This document shows, piece by piece, positions 54,028-62,350 of a stretch of 64,000 bases of DNA. The position numbers were made by a program, and so were the translations under genes. This stretch comes from CBDAQA01 sp965247815 (GTDB taxonomy: Bacteria > Planctomycetota > Phycisphaerae > Tepidisphaerales > Tepidisphaeraceae): contig CBDFHW010000012.1 in assembly GCA_965247815.1 (NCBI GenBank), positions 578,805-642,804 on the forward strand. Direction: 5' to 3'. How positions within the stretch are numbered: position 1 is the stretch's first letter; every line of letters starts with the position of its first letter. The notes below the pieces were generated by a model that worked only from the letters and a program-made list of their open reading frames with translations, made no database searches and was not told the DNA's origin.

Positions 54028-55572
54028 ATGCAGTTAACGCAATCTACCAGCATGCGGATGGATCAGCGGCAGATGCTGACGCCGCGGATGATCCAGAGCA
54101 TGGAGATCCTCCAATTGCCGCTTTTGGCGTTGGAAGAGCGAATCGAGCAGGAGATACAGAATAACCCTGTTCTAGAGATGCGCGAAACCGAAGGCGAGCC
54201 GGGCGGGGAAGGCGCGCCAGAAGCACAGGCCGAGGCGCAAGAGGCCCGCGATGATTACTCCGAAGGCGAGCAAACCCTTACGATGAAAGAAGATGCGTCG
54301 GAAGACTTCGACCGTCTGGCGCGCATCAGCGACTACTTCGAGAACGAGGAATTCTCGACCAACGGCGCTTCCAGCAGCTTTCGCCAGTCGAGTTACGAAG
54401 GCGAACGCGACAAGAAAATGGACGCGATGAACAACACCGCGTCGCGCGGTGTGAACCTGCAGGAACACCTGCTGGGTGAATGGGCGTTCGTCGACTGCTC
54501 GCCCGGCGTTCGGCTCGCTGGTGAAGCGGTGATCAGCAATATTGACGGGGATGGTTATCTGCGTCGTGAAGGCCAACTGCTCTCGCTGGAAGAAATTCAG
54601 GGAGAATCCAAGACTCCGCTGAGCCTGCCGGACCTGGAGACGGCGCTGAGGCTGGTGCAAACGCTGGAACCGACCGGTGTGGGGGCGCGGAATCTGCGTG
54701 AATGTCTGCTGATTCAGCTGGACGCGCTGGCAGACGACGACGACGGGGCCGGGGAGGGGCACGATTTTGAGCTGGAACGCGCGCTCGTCACCGAGCATCT
54801 CAAAGACATCGAGATGAACCGGTACCCGCAGATCAGCAAAAAGCTGGGGCGGTCGATCGAGGATCTGAAGGCGGCGGTTAAGAAAATCGCGACATCGCTG
54901 CACCCGCACCCGGGCAAACAGGTCGGCGGGGAAGACGCGCATCCGATCATTCCCGACGCCCGGATCTATTACGACGAAGAGAACGACAAGTACGAAATCG
55001 AAATGATGCACGAGCCGGCCGAGAACCTGTACATCAGCGGCATGTGGCGGAAGTTCCTGAAAGAGAAAAAGGGCGATAAGCAGACCCGCGAGTTTCTGTC
55101 CAACAACGTCCGCAACGCCCGTTGGTTGATCGAATCGATCGAGCAGCGGAAGAGCACGATCATGCGGGTGATCCGAGCGGTGGTGGACGCCCAGCGCGAT
55201 TTCTTCGACAAGGGGCCTGAATTCCTGCGGCCGTTGCCGATGATCCTGGTCGCCGACCAGCTCGGCATTCACGTCGCGACCGTCTCCCGCGCAGTTAGCG
55301 AAAAGTGGATTCAAACCCCCCGCGGTGTATTTCTGTTGCGTCGATTCTTCTCCGGCGGCACTCAGAGTGCCGAGGGCGAGGACATGAGCTGGGATGCCGT
55401 CAAAGAAAAACTCAAAGCCATCATCGGCGACGAAAACAAGGACAGCCCGCTGAACGACGACGAGATCGTCGACAAGCTCAAAGAGCAGGGCATCGTGCTG
55501 GCCAGGCGCACGGTCGCAAAGTACCGAAAGATCCTGAACATCCCCACCGCCCGGCAACGCCGCGAGTTCTGA
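54028..55572 (+). CDS. rpoN: RNA polymerase sigma-54 factor
   Basis: About 514 residues from ATG 54028 (MQLTQSTSMRMDQRQMLTPR). The Gln/Leu-rich region I (about 1-50) contacts bacterial enhancer-binding proteins; an acidic region II covers about 55-110. The core-binding domain follows, then the HTH (ADQLGIHVATVSRAV) and the RpoN box ARRTVAKYR near the end. It directs polymerase to -24/-12 promoters. No enhancer-binding protein gene is adjacent. Confidence 0.95.
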   Translation: MQLTQSTSMRMDQRQMLTPRMIQSMEILQLPLLALEERIEQEIQNNPVLEMRETEGEPGGEGAPEAQAEAQEARDDYSEGEQTLTMKEDASEDFDRLARISDYFENEEFSTNGASSSFRQSSYEGERDKKMDAMNNTASRGVNLQEHLLGEWAFVDCSPGVRLAGEAVISNIDGDGYLRREGQLLSLEEIQGESKTPLSLPDLETALRLVQTLEPTGVGARNLRECLLIQLDALADDDDGAGEGHDFELERALVTEHLKDIEMNRYPQISKKLGRSIEDLKAAVKKIATSLHPHPGKQVGGEDAHPIIPDARIYYDEENDKYEIEMMHEPAENLYISGMWRKFLKEKKGDKQTREFLSNNVRNARWLIESIEQRKSTIMRVIRAVVDAQRDFFDKGPEFLRPLPMILVADQLGIHVATVSRAVSEKWIQTPRGVFLLRRFFSGGTQSAEGEDMSWDAVKEKLKAIIGDENKDSPLNDDEIVDKLKEQGIVLARRTVAKYRKILNIPTARQRREF

Positions 55573-55673
55573 TCCAACGAGAGCACGAAATTCGGCTTGT
55601 ACGAGAATTGTCCTCGTACTAAAACGATCACTAACTTGTTCGGTCCGGTGGTCGCTCAGGGTGGCGTTCGCGC

Positions 55674-56468
55674 ATGCGATTTCCTGTTTACTTTCACATT
55701 TTCGGATACACCCTGCACCCGCACGCGGTGCTCGAAATACTTGCTTATACAGGCGGTTTTCAACTCTACCTGTTGCTCCGACGACGGTGGGCCGGGCCGG
55801 TCGTCCCGGTCGAGAAAAATCTTTGGGTGATCGTCGGCGCGATCTTCGGGGCGCTGGTCGGGTCGAAACTGCTCGCCTGGGCCGAGTCGTGGCCGGACTA
55901 TCTGCGGATGTGGCAACAGACACACAGCCTGGCGATGCTGGCCGGGGGGAAAACAATCGTCGGCGGTCTGCTCGGCGGGTGGGTCGGCGTTGAGGCCGCG
56001 AAGAAAATCCTCGGCATCCGATTCTCCACCGGAGATCTGTACGTCTTCCCGTTAATCGTCGGCATGAGCGTCGGCCGGGCCGGCTGCTTCCTGACCGGGC
56101 TGCCCGATCACACCTGCGGCAACCATTCGAGCCTCCCCTGGGCGGTCGACTTCGGCGACGGGCCAAGGCACCCGACGCAGCTGTATGACGTCGTTTTCCT
56201 GTTGGTCGTCGGCGTCGCGCTGGCTGTCCGGATGAGACGCCCTTACGCCAACGGCAGAATTTTCCGTCTGTTTGTCCTCGCGTACTGTCTCTACCGACTG
56301 AGCGTCGAATTCATCAAGCCGACCTATCGGCCGTACTTGGGGTTGAGCGCGATTCAGCTAGCGTGCGTGACCGGCTCGATCGTGTGCGGTTGGCTGCTGT
56401 TTGGTCGGAAGGCAGAAGACAAGCTGTCATTAATAGCTCCGGCCGGAAGGCCGGAGATCGAAAGGTGA
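55674..56468 (+). CDS. Lgt-like prolipoprotein diacylglyceryl transferase, divergent
   Basis: A 264-residue protein with about seven membrane helices. Lgt features are VGRAGCFLTG and RHPTQLYD, the latter matching the RHPSQLYE loop. The usual HGG motif is replaced by TIVGGLLGG, so the essential His is absent and activity is uncertain. Other Lgt-like proteins of this short type exist in planctomycetes. Its last eight or so residues (AGRPEIER) are encoded by the left arm of a palindromic repeat. Confidence 0.75.
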   Translation: MRFPVYFHIFGYTLHPHAVLEILAYTGGFQLYLLLRRRWAGPVVPVEKNLWVIVGAIFGALVGSKLLAWAESWPDYLRMWQQTHSLAMLAGGKTIVGGLLGGWVGVEAAKKILGIRFSTGDLYVFPLIVGMSVGRAGCFLTGLPDHTCGNHSSLPWAVDFGDGPRHPTQLYDVVFLLVVGVALAVRMRRPYANGRIFRLFVLAYCLYRLSVEFIKPTYRPYLGLSAIQLACVTGSIVCGWLLFGRKAEDKLSLIAPAGRPEIER

Positions 56469-56512
56469 ATCGCGCACTTCGCCGTTCGATCTCCGGCCTT
56501 CCGGCCCGAGCT
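56435..56512. repeat. Long inverted repeat over the 3' end of the lgt-like gene
   Basis: 28-base arms (56435-56462 and 56485-56512) with one mismatch and a 22-base loop. The core is CCGGCCGGAAGGCCGGAG, itself palindromic. The lgt-like stop lies in the loop, so the hairpin could slow or end transcription, although no T-run follows. Confidence 0.88.
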
Positions 56513-56540
56513 GTCAAAGATCACGCGAAGAAAGCTTTTT

Positions 56541-57044
56541 ATGAAATCTTCAAGGCACACGTTTCGAAACCTCGTGCTGCCGGCGATGGTTTTGACTCCG
56601 TTACTGTGGCTGATGGCGGGGTGTCTGTACGTGCCGTGGTTCGAGCACCGCACTGACGGCGGGCCGAATATCCGGGAAGTCATCGGACAAGAGAATTCCT
56701 CTCGCCTCATTCGACCGCACCACATCACTCGCGGGCAGATTGTGACATCACTCGGTACTCCAAAATACACGTCTGTTGATAACACGGCGATCGGCTATCT
56801 GACCACTACAGCCGGTTCGTACTGGGTCTGGCCGCTTTGTTTTTCTGCCTATCCTGCGGATCAGAAAGAGTACATGGTGCGACTGGTGTTTAATAAGCAA
56901 GACGAACTAACGACAGTCGAATGGGCTGAGTCTGAATCGAAACACGATTGGTTGAATACGTTCGATGACAGAATCGATCTTCCGATCCTGAAGCTCAATC
57001 GCACGTCACCGCAGCTTCGTTATGTCGGACCTGAGTCGAACTGA
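56541..57044 (+). CDS. Hypothetical lipoprotein
   Basis: A 167-residue protein. The signal sequence ends in LMAGCLYVP with the lipidated Cys near residue 28. The domain with ITRGQIVTSLGTPKYTSVD and YMVRLVFNKQDELTTVEWAE recalls SmpA/BamE-like small lipoproteins, but I would not assign it. It overlaps the preferred radical SAM start region by none; the longer radical SAM frame would overlap its tail. Confidence 0.7.
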   Translation: MKSSRHTFRNLVLPAMVLTPLLWLMAGCLYVPWFEHRTDGGPNIREVIGQENSSRLIRPHHITRGQIVTSLGTPKYTSVDNTAIGYLTTTAGSYWVWPLCFSAYPADQKEYMVRLVFNKQDELTTVEWAESESKHDWLNTFDDRIDLPILKLNRTSPQLRYVGPESN

Positions 57045-57066
57045 TCGCGTATTTTTCGGAGTAGCG

Positions 57067-58506
57067 ATGTCAGACCGCCCCTACCTTTTTTACGAACTCA
57101 CCAACAGCCTTTGTGGCAAATGCCTACGCAAGATCGAGGCGAAGGTGGTCATCCAAAACGACAAGGTCTACCTGCACAAATGGTGCCCCGAGCACAAGCT
57201 GCAGAAGGTGCTGATCTCGACGGACGCGGAGTATTACAAGTTGTCCCGGCAGACGCTTAAGGCGGGGCAGATGCCGTTGAAGTTTCAGACGCCGATCAAG
57301 TACGGCTGTCCGTTCGATTGCGGGCTTTGCCCGGATCACGAGCAGCATTCCTGTCTGACGCTGATCGAGATTACCGACCAGTGCAATCTGACGTGCCCGG
57401 TTTGTTACAGCGAGAGTTCACCGCAGCGGTTGACGCACCGGTCGCTGGAGCAGATCGAGTTCATGCTCGACTGCGTGGTGCGGAACGAAGCCGAGCCGGA
57501 CGTCGTGCAGATCAGCGGCGGCGAACCGACGATTCACCCGCAGTTTTTTGAAGTGCTCGACCTCGCCAAGACCAGGCCGATCAAGCACCTGATGGTGAAC
57601 ACCAACGGCATCCGGATCGCGGGCGACGCCGAGTTCACCCGCCGGTTGAAAGACTACATGCCGGGCTTTGAGGTGTACCTGCAGTTCGATTCGCTGTACC
57701 CGGGGCCGTTGAAAGAACTTCGCGGGGTGGACCTGACCGACGTTCGTCGCAAGGCGCTCGACCGGCTGAACGAACACAACATCAGCACCACGCTGGTTGT
57801 CACGCTGAAGAAAGGCTTGAACGACGGCGAGATCGGTGAACTGATCGACTTCGCGCTCAAGCAGCGGTGCGTCCGCGGCATTACGTTTCAGCCGATCCAG
57901 GACGCCGGCCGGTTAGAAAGCTTTGACCCGGAGACCGACCGGCTGACGCTGGGCGAGATCCGCCAGCAGATTTTAAAACAGTCGCCGATCTTCAAGCCCA
58001 GCGACGTGATCCCGGTGCCGTGTCATCCCGATTGCCTGGCGATGGCGTACGCGTTGAAGATCGACGGGTGCGTGACACCGTTGACCGGGTTGATCGACTC
58101 GAAGGTGCTTCTGCACGGCGAGGGGAATACGATTATTTATGAAAAGCACGAGGCGATGCGGGGCGAGCTTTTCAAGCTGTTCAGCACGGCCGCGAGCCCG
58201 GATTCGTCGGCGGCTTCGTTGAAGCAGTTGCTCTGCTGCCTGCCGCTGATCGAAGTGCAGGGCGGGTCGCTGACGTACGACAACATCTTCCGCATCCTGA
58301 TCATGCAGTTTCTGGACCCGCACAACTTCGACGTCCGCAGCGTGAAAAAAACCTGCGTGCATATCGTGCACCCCGACGGGCGGATCATTCCCTTTGACAC
58401 GTTCAATTTGTTCTACCGGGATGATAAAGAAAGGCAGCTCGACGCCGTGCGCGGCGTCGGTGAACGACTGGTTCCCCTGGGATTTTCCGGAGCGATGCGT
58501 GTCTGA
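57067..58506 (+). CDS. Radical SAM protein of the Tes/MJ0619-like group
   Basis: About 479 residues from ATG 57067 (MSDRPYLFYELTNSLCGKCL); an in-frame ATG 57022 is less likely. An N-terminal Cys-rich domain (SLCGKCLRKIEA, KWCPEHK, YGCPFDCGLCPDHEQHSC) precedes the radical SAM cluster motif CNLTCPVCYSE (CX3CX2C), then QISGGEPTIHP, the SAM-binding GGEP motif. A C-terminal domain has CHPDCLAMAYAL. This layout matches archaeal MJ0619-type proteins, including the tetraether lipid synthase Tes and pterin methylases. Which of these this protein resembles in function cannot be told from the sequence. It overlaps a small membrane-protein gene by eight bases. Confidence 0.85.
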   Translation: MSDRPYLFYELTNSLCGKCLRKIEAKVVIQNDKVYLHKWCPEHKLQKVLISTDAEYYKLSRQTLKAGQMPLKFQTPIKYGCPFDCGLCPDHEQHSCLTLIEITDQCNLTCPVCYSESSPQRLTHRSLEQIEFMLDCVVRNEAEPDVVQISGGEPTIHPQFFEVLDLAKTRPIKHLMVNTNGIRIAGDAEFTRRLKDYMPGFEVYLQFDSLYPGPLKELRGVDLTDVRRKALDRLNEHNISTTLVVTLKKGLNDGEIGELIDFALKQRCVRGITFQPIQDAGRLESFDPETDRLTLGEIRQQILKQSPIFKPSDVIPVPCHPDCLAMAYALKIDGCVTPLTGLIDSKVLLHGEGNTIIYEKHEAMRGELFKLFSTAASPDSSAASLKQLLCCLPLIEVQGGSLTYDNIFRILIMQFLDPHNFDVRSVKKTCVHIVHPDGRIIPFDTFNLFYRDDKERQLDAVRGVGERLVPLGFSGAMRV

Positions 58507-58711
58507 ACCATTGCCGTCCGATGAATCATTCAAGCCCACATTGCCTGAAGGCGCCGCCCCGCCGCGACCGTTGCATTACTCAACAGCCGCCGGCGGTGTG
58601 CGCAAGCCATTTTCCGTGCTCAGAATGTTATGGCTTTTGTTTTTAATTCTGTTCGGCATCGGCCTGCTGATCTTCGGCATCTGCACTTATTCATTTATGA
58701 AAAACGTATGA
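58499..58711 (+). CDS. Small single-helix membrane protein overlapping the radical SAM gene
   Basis: About 70 residues from GTG 58499 (MSEPLPSDESFKPTLPEG). A GGAG lies seven bases upstream. A Pro-rich N-terminus is followed by one helix (MLWLLFLILFGIGLLIFGIC) at the C-terminus, so it would be a tail-anchored protein. The 8-base overlap suggests translational coupling with the radical SAM gene. Unknown family. Confidence 0.65.
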   Translation: MSEPLPSDESFKPTLPEGAAPPRPLHYSTAAGGVRKPFSVLRMLWLLFLILFGIGLLIFGICTYSFMKNV

Positions 58712-58778
58712 CCGTCATTGCGATGGGCGGCAGTGTGGCCCTGTTCACAGCCCCCGCCGCTTCGTATACGCTTCGGTC

Positions 58779-59483
58779 ATGCTCGCCGCAGTGCACCTTG
58801 CCAACCCCGTCTTCTGGGCCGTGATCATCGGCTGGATTCTGACTGTCGTGCTGCACGAGTTCGCGCACGGTTTGGTCGGGTCGCTGGGCGGGGACTACAC
58901 GGTTCGCGAACGCGGCGGATTGAGCTTGAACCCGCTGCAATACATCGACCCGGTGATGAGCATTATCATGCCCGCGCTGTTCATCGTCATGGGCGGCATT
59001 CCGCTGCCCGGCGGCGCGACTTACGTACGGACCGACCTGCTGCGAAACCGGTTCTGGGCCTCGGCCGTCTCGGCCGCGGGGCCGTCGACCAATTTCATCA
59101 TTTTTCTCGCCCTGGCCTTACCTTTTCATCCGAAGCTGAACTGGCTCCCGTTCGACGACGACCCAAGAAACTGGACCCAGTTGCAGTTGTTCCTCGGGGC
59201 GTCCGCCCTGCTCCAGTTGCTGGCGGTGTTCTTGAACCTGCTGCCGATCCCGCCCCTGGACGGGTTCGGGATCATCGCCCCTTTTCTGCCGGACAATATG
59301 CGGCAATCCATCCGCTCGCAGCAGGGGCAGCTGATCGGGTTGGCCGCGGTTTTTATCCTGATGACGACCGGCCCCGCACAACACGCGATCGGCACCGCGA
59401 TGCGGTCTGTTTTCGAATTGCTGCAGTTCGGTGACGCGGCATACTTTTTCAACGTTTGTGCCGATCGAGTGCTAAGATCATGA
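58779..59483 (+). CDS. Site-2 protease family membrane metalloprotease (M50)
   Basis: A 234-residue protein with about six helices. The zinc motif is HEFAH in VVLHEFAHGLVGSLGG, and the third ligand Asp is in NLLPIPPLDGFGI. AAGPSTNFIIFL is the conserved segment between them. It lacks PDZ domains, like the short rhomboid-neighbour type of M50. Such proteases cleave membrane helices; the target is unknown. Confidence 0.9.
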   Translation: MLAAVHLANPVFWAVIIGWILTVVLHEFAHGLVGSLGGDYTVRERGGLSLNPLQYIDPVMSIIMPALFIVMGGIPLPGGATYVRTDLLRNRFWASAVSAAGPSTNFIIFLALALPFHPKLNWLPFDDDPRNWTQLQLFLGASALLQLLAVFLNLLPIPPLDGFGIIAPFLPDNMRQSIRSQQGQLIGLAAVFILMTTGPAQHAIGTAMRSVFELLQFGDAAYFFNVCADRVLRS

Positions 59484-59532
59484 GTCCGGATTTGTAGCGG
59501 CCTTGCGAACGAAAATGCGGGGAATTAATCTT

Positions 59533-59835
59533 ATGAGCAGTAGTACCACATCTGATTCCACGACCGCAGGAGAACCAGCGATGGCCCAGGATGTAACCCG
59601 CGATCAATTTGCGTTGATCAAGATCGAAGGTATGCATTGCCACAAGTGCGAACTGGCGATCCGAAAACAGCTATCGAAGTTCGTCGGTGTTCACGAAGTG
59701 GAAGTCGATTTTGCCAGCGGGCAGGCGTCGGTTCTATTTAACAAGCGAACCGTTTCGATCGTGCAGATGATGGACGCGGTGAACGAGGCGGGTTACCGCG
59801 CGACCGGTTTTTCGCAGGGCGAATCGAACAGCTGA
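59533..59835 (+). CDS. Heavy-metal-associated (HMA) domain protein
   Basis: About 100 residues from ATG 59533; ATG 59581 (MAQDVTRDQF) is an alternative. After a Ser/Thr-rich start comes one HMA fold: IKIEGMHCHKCELAIRKQL with the CxxC metal site (here CHKC), then VDFASGQASVLFN and MDAVNEAGYRATGF. It likely binds copper or another soft metal as a chaperone or sensor. No transport ATPase is adjacent. Confidence 0.88.
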   Translation: MSSSTTSDSTTAGEPAMAQDVTRDQFALIKIEGMHCHKCELAIRKQLSKFVGVHEVEVDFASGQASVLFNKRTVSIVQMMDAVNEAGYRATGFSQGESNS

Positions 59836-60070
59836 CACGGGTAAGAATCAATCGAAAGCGCGGCATCATTTTCACAGCCGCAAGGGCTTCAGCCTGCGGA
59901 GGATCGTTAAACCGCATCGATTTCTAGACAGTCGCAGACTGAAACCGCCCGGCTGCGATCCGTGCGAGGTCGACCCCCGGCTTCCGGTACAAATCGTAAG
60001 CTTGTCAAATTAAAACTAAACCCACCCGGCACAGAATTGGGAACCAAACCCGCCCGCATTGCCGATCAAA
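59836..60070. other. Intergenic stretch with a dispersed repeat
   Basis: No gene supported. CCGCAAGGGCTTCAGCCTGCGG at 59878-59899 is an imperfect palindrome of a fifth repeat type. Confidence 0.55.
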
Positions 60071-60898
60071 TTACTCGATCGGCCCCACCACTTGAATCTT
60101 GCCTTTGGGCGAGGACTCGCCGCCGAGACGTTCGTTGCTGACGGCCGCGGTATTCGAATCACCGATGTTTTTGGGCAGATCAACTGCAACGATCGCGCGG
60201 CCCTTCGGGTCCACGTCGAACGTGCCCGCGGGCACGGGCGTCCCGCCTTTGGGGATAATCCACAGTTCGTAAGTCTGCCCGGGGTCTGCCGGTTTGAAAC
60301 CGGATGCCAGGAAAAGCCAGCGATGGTCCACCTGGTCCCAGATCACGTTGGCGGTCGCCGACGGTTGCAGGGCAGCCGTGGGTTGCAGGTGGACGACTTT
60401 CACTTCCGGGGACCGCAACATCTCGACGACTTGCGATTGCGAACGGAATTGTTCCTGAACCGACGCTAGCAACATCTTGCTCGCATTGGCTTCCCGCTGG
60501 GCGTCTTTTGCTTCGAGGACCAGGTGCTGCACCTTCTGACTCATGAATCCGTGCGTCACGACGACCGCAACGCTGGCGGCCACTGCCACGGGAACAAACA
60601 GCTTGAACAATCGAATCGGCAGGCTGTCGGCGGCCAGTTCGTTGATCGGCACGGAGATTTGTTTTTTCGACTCGGTCTGGCTGATGCGGTCCATGAGCCG
60701 TTGCTTCAGACCCGCAGGAGGAGTCACGGGATCCAAAGCGCCGGGAATCGAATGAAAGACGGCCTGAGCCTCGGCAAAATGCCCGGCACATTCGACGCAA
60801 CCGGTCGCCAGATGGCGACGCATCTCCTGCATTTCGTCCGCGTCCAAAGCGTCCGACACGTACAACAGGAAAAGATCTCGACGGGTGTCACATGTCAC
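60071..60898 (-). CDS. Anti-sigma factor, RskA-like
   Basis: A 275-residue protein. The N-terminal zinc-finger-like domain has HLATGCVECAGHF (about 29-40). A membrane helix (about 100-118) and a coiled-coil segment (VQHLVLEAKDAQREANA...) follow, then the C-terminal RskA domain (YELWIIPKGGTPVPAGTFDV). It should hold the ECF sigma encoded just upstream. The C-terminal domain faces the cell envelope. Confidence 0.9.
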   Translation of the reverse strand: MTCDTRRDLFLLYVSDALDADEMQEMRRHLATGCVECAGHFAEAQAVFHSIPGALDPVTPPAGLKQRLMDRISQTESKKQISVPINELAADSLPIRLFKLFVPVAVAASVAVVVTHGFMSQKVQHLVLEAKDAQREANASKMLLASVQEQFRSQSQVVEMLRSPEVKVVHLQPTAALQPSATANVIWDQVDHRWLFLASGFKPADPGQTYELWIIPKGGTPVPAGTFDVDPKGRAIVAVDLPKNIGDSNTAAVSNERLGGESSPKGKIQVVGPIE

Positions 60899-60919
60899 AA
60901 AAATGCCCGATTACAGGAC

Positions 60920-60934
60920 GCGGGCGTCGCCCGC
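60920..60934. repeat. Short hairpin between sigma and anti-sigma genes
   Basis: GCGGGCG and CGCCCGC pair around one T in the 65-base gap between the sigma stop and the anti-sigma start. It may modulate read-through or mRNA stability; it may be chance. Confidence 0.45.
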
Positions 60935-60963
60935 AATCACAACTCGATCCAAAAATTCAGGTC

Positions 60964-61662
60964 TCACTGAATAATACGGAGGTTGTCCCTCAATCGGATG
61001 AGCCCTTGTCTTATATACGTTTTTATCGTCCCCAAGGGTCGGTTGAGTTTTTCGGCGATCTCGCTGTGGCTTAAACCCTCGTAAAACGAGCATTCGAGCG
61101 CTTCACGCTGTGCCGGTTCGAGCCGGCACATCGCCTCCCGCACTTGGAGGCGTTGTTCCTGTGTATCTATCGACTGCAGCGGCGTAGGTGATGGAGCCGT
61201 TTCCAATGCGGCATCGGTGAAATCAGAGGTAATCTTCGGCCGGCTGTCGCGGGACCGTTTTCGGTCGATCGCCCTGCTGCGTGACAGTGTGAGGAGGTAA
61301 GTCAGCGGGCTACCCCGGCCGGCGTCGAACCGGTCGGCCTTACGCCACACTTCGAAAAAGATGTCAGTTAGGACGTCCTCGGCTTCGTTCGCGTCCTTCA
61401 GAACACGCCGGCAGACCGCCAGAACCAGCGGGGAATGCCTGTCGTACAAAGTCGACAGCGCACCTTTATCGCCGGCGGCGATTGCCTGCATCAGTGCCCA
61501 GTCGTCGGGCGATGGTGTGGACGCTCCGGCCAAGCCGGTCTCCTGATCTGTCTCAGCATTCGTTCCAGGGGATAGAGCCGGTCTCCGTCCACCGTCCGGT
61601 CCGGATCGTAGCTGGCAACCACGATTTCGCACAATGCGGGATTTGTAGCCGGCGGCAGACAA
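60964..61662 (-). CDS. ECF-type RNA polymerase sigma factor
   Basis: Up to 232 residues. Region 2 is LYDRHSPLVLAVCRRVLKDANEAEDVLTDIF with the conserved DVLTDIFFEVW helix; region 4 is LEPAQREALECSFYEGLSHSEIAEKLNRPLGTIKTYIRQG. The first 45 residues are variable and the true start may lie later, before DDWALMQAI. It is the SigK-like partner of the RskA-like anti-sigma downstream. Confidence 0.9.
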   Translation of the reverse strand: MSAAGYKSRIVRNRGCQLRSGPDGGRRPALSPGTNAETDQETGLAGASTPSPDDWALMQAIAAGDKGALSTLYDRHSPLVLAVCRRVLKDANEAEDVLTDIFFEVWRKADRFDAGRGSPLTYLLTLSRSRAIDRKRSRDSRPKITSDFTDAALETAPSPTPLQSIDTQEQRLQVREAMCRLEPAQREALECSFYEGLSHSEIAEKLNRPLGTIKTYIRQGLIRLRDNLRIIQ

Positions 61663-61732
61663 CGACTCGGCCGCTCCGCGCGAGCACTTGTTGCGTTTAC
61701 GGCACTAATGGGAATAGCGATCCGCTCGAACA

Positions 61733-61752
61733 CACGGGCAGGGATGCCCGTG
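61733..61752. repeat. GTGGCACGGGC palindromic repeat, copy C
   Basis: CACGGGCA and TGCCCGTG around GGGA, one base longer in the loop than copies A and B. It lies upstream of the sigma gene. Confidence 0.8.
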
Positions 61753-61814
61753 CCTTTTCTAAGTTTCGAAGGGGGTCGTTTTCAGGATTGTTCGGCCGCC
61801 GGCGAACGGGCAGG

Positions 61815-61997
61815 TCAGGCGACTTTCAGCAGCTCGGGCTCCGGCACGTTTTCCAGCTGGATGTCGCGGTGGGCGACCTTGCGATAGCCCAGCTGGTTGA
61901 GCACTTCCAGGATCTCGGTCCAGGTCGGGTAGAGGCGGTGATTGACCTTCTTGTAGGTTTCGATGGCCATCACGAATTCGAATTGCTCGGTGTTCAT
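61815..61997 (-). CDS. Possible internal start producing a 60-residue small protein
   Basis: An ATG at 61997 within the gene above is preceded by GAGGAGGG with four bases between, a much stronger ribosome-binding site than that of the long form. It would give the 60-residue C-terminal unit by itself. The Arg-rich extension may be a fusion, or the two products may both be made. Confidence 0.5.
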   Translation of the reverse strand: MNTEQFEFVMAIETYKKVNHRLYPTWTEILEVLNQLGYRKVAHRDIQLENVPEPELLKVA

Positions 61998-62261
61998 TTC
62001 GCCCTCCTCGGCGCTGCGACGATCGTCGGACCGGCGACGGCCCGGGCCGCGCCGACGTTCAAGACCGGTTTCTGCCCGGCGCTCGTAACCGCAACGGCGT
62101 TCGGGGCCGTCGTAATCGGAATCCTCGATTTCGATCTTCCGGCGTTCGGCGCCCACGCGGCGGTCGACCCGGCTGTTACGCCGGTCGGGCCCGCGACCCT
62201 TCACGGGGATCTCCCCCTCCGGTGCGGCGGGAACGGCGGGCTGCTCAAAATTCATGGGCAT
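61815..62261 (-). CDS. Hypothetical protein with an Arg-rich domain and a conserved C-terminal 60 residues
   Basis: About 148 residues from the ATG at 62261 (MPMNFEQPAVPAAPEGE), which has an AGAGG site close upstream; ATG 62255 is also possible. The middle (about 20-85) is low-complexity, full of Arg, Asp and Glu (PDRRNSRVDRRVGAERRK). The C-terminal 60 residues (MNTEQFEFVMAIETYKK ... YRKVAHRDIQL) are a helical unit conserved in Phycisphaerae as far as I recall. Confidence 0.65.
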   Translation of the reverse strand: MPMNFEQPAVPAAPEGEIPVKGRGPDRRNSRVDRRVGAERRKIEIEDSDYDGPERRCGYERRAETGLERRRGPGRRRSDDRRSAEEGEMNTEQFEFVMAIETYKKVNHRLYPTWTEILEVLNQLGYRKVAHRDIQLENVPEPELLKVA

Positions 62262-62350
62262 ACGGCACCTCTGTGCCTTTATCGGCTTCCAGCGGGTCGA
62301 CTTAACTTTGCAGAGAAATGCGTGTGGGAGGGCCTGTTTCTCGCGCCGAT

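Noticed and set aside
53691..54164. 157-residue plus-strand open frame before rpoN.
   Set aside because: It overlaps the rpoN start, lacks a ribosome-binding site and has no recognisable features.
54172..56166. 664-residue minus-strand open frame.
   Set aside because: It is antisense to rpoN and the lgt-like gene, both well supported.
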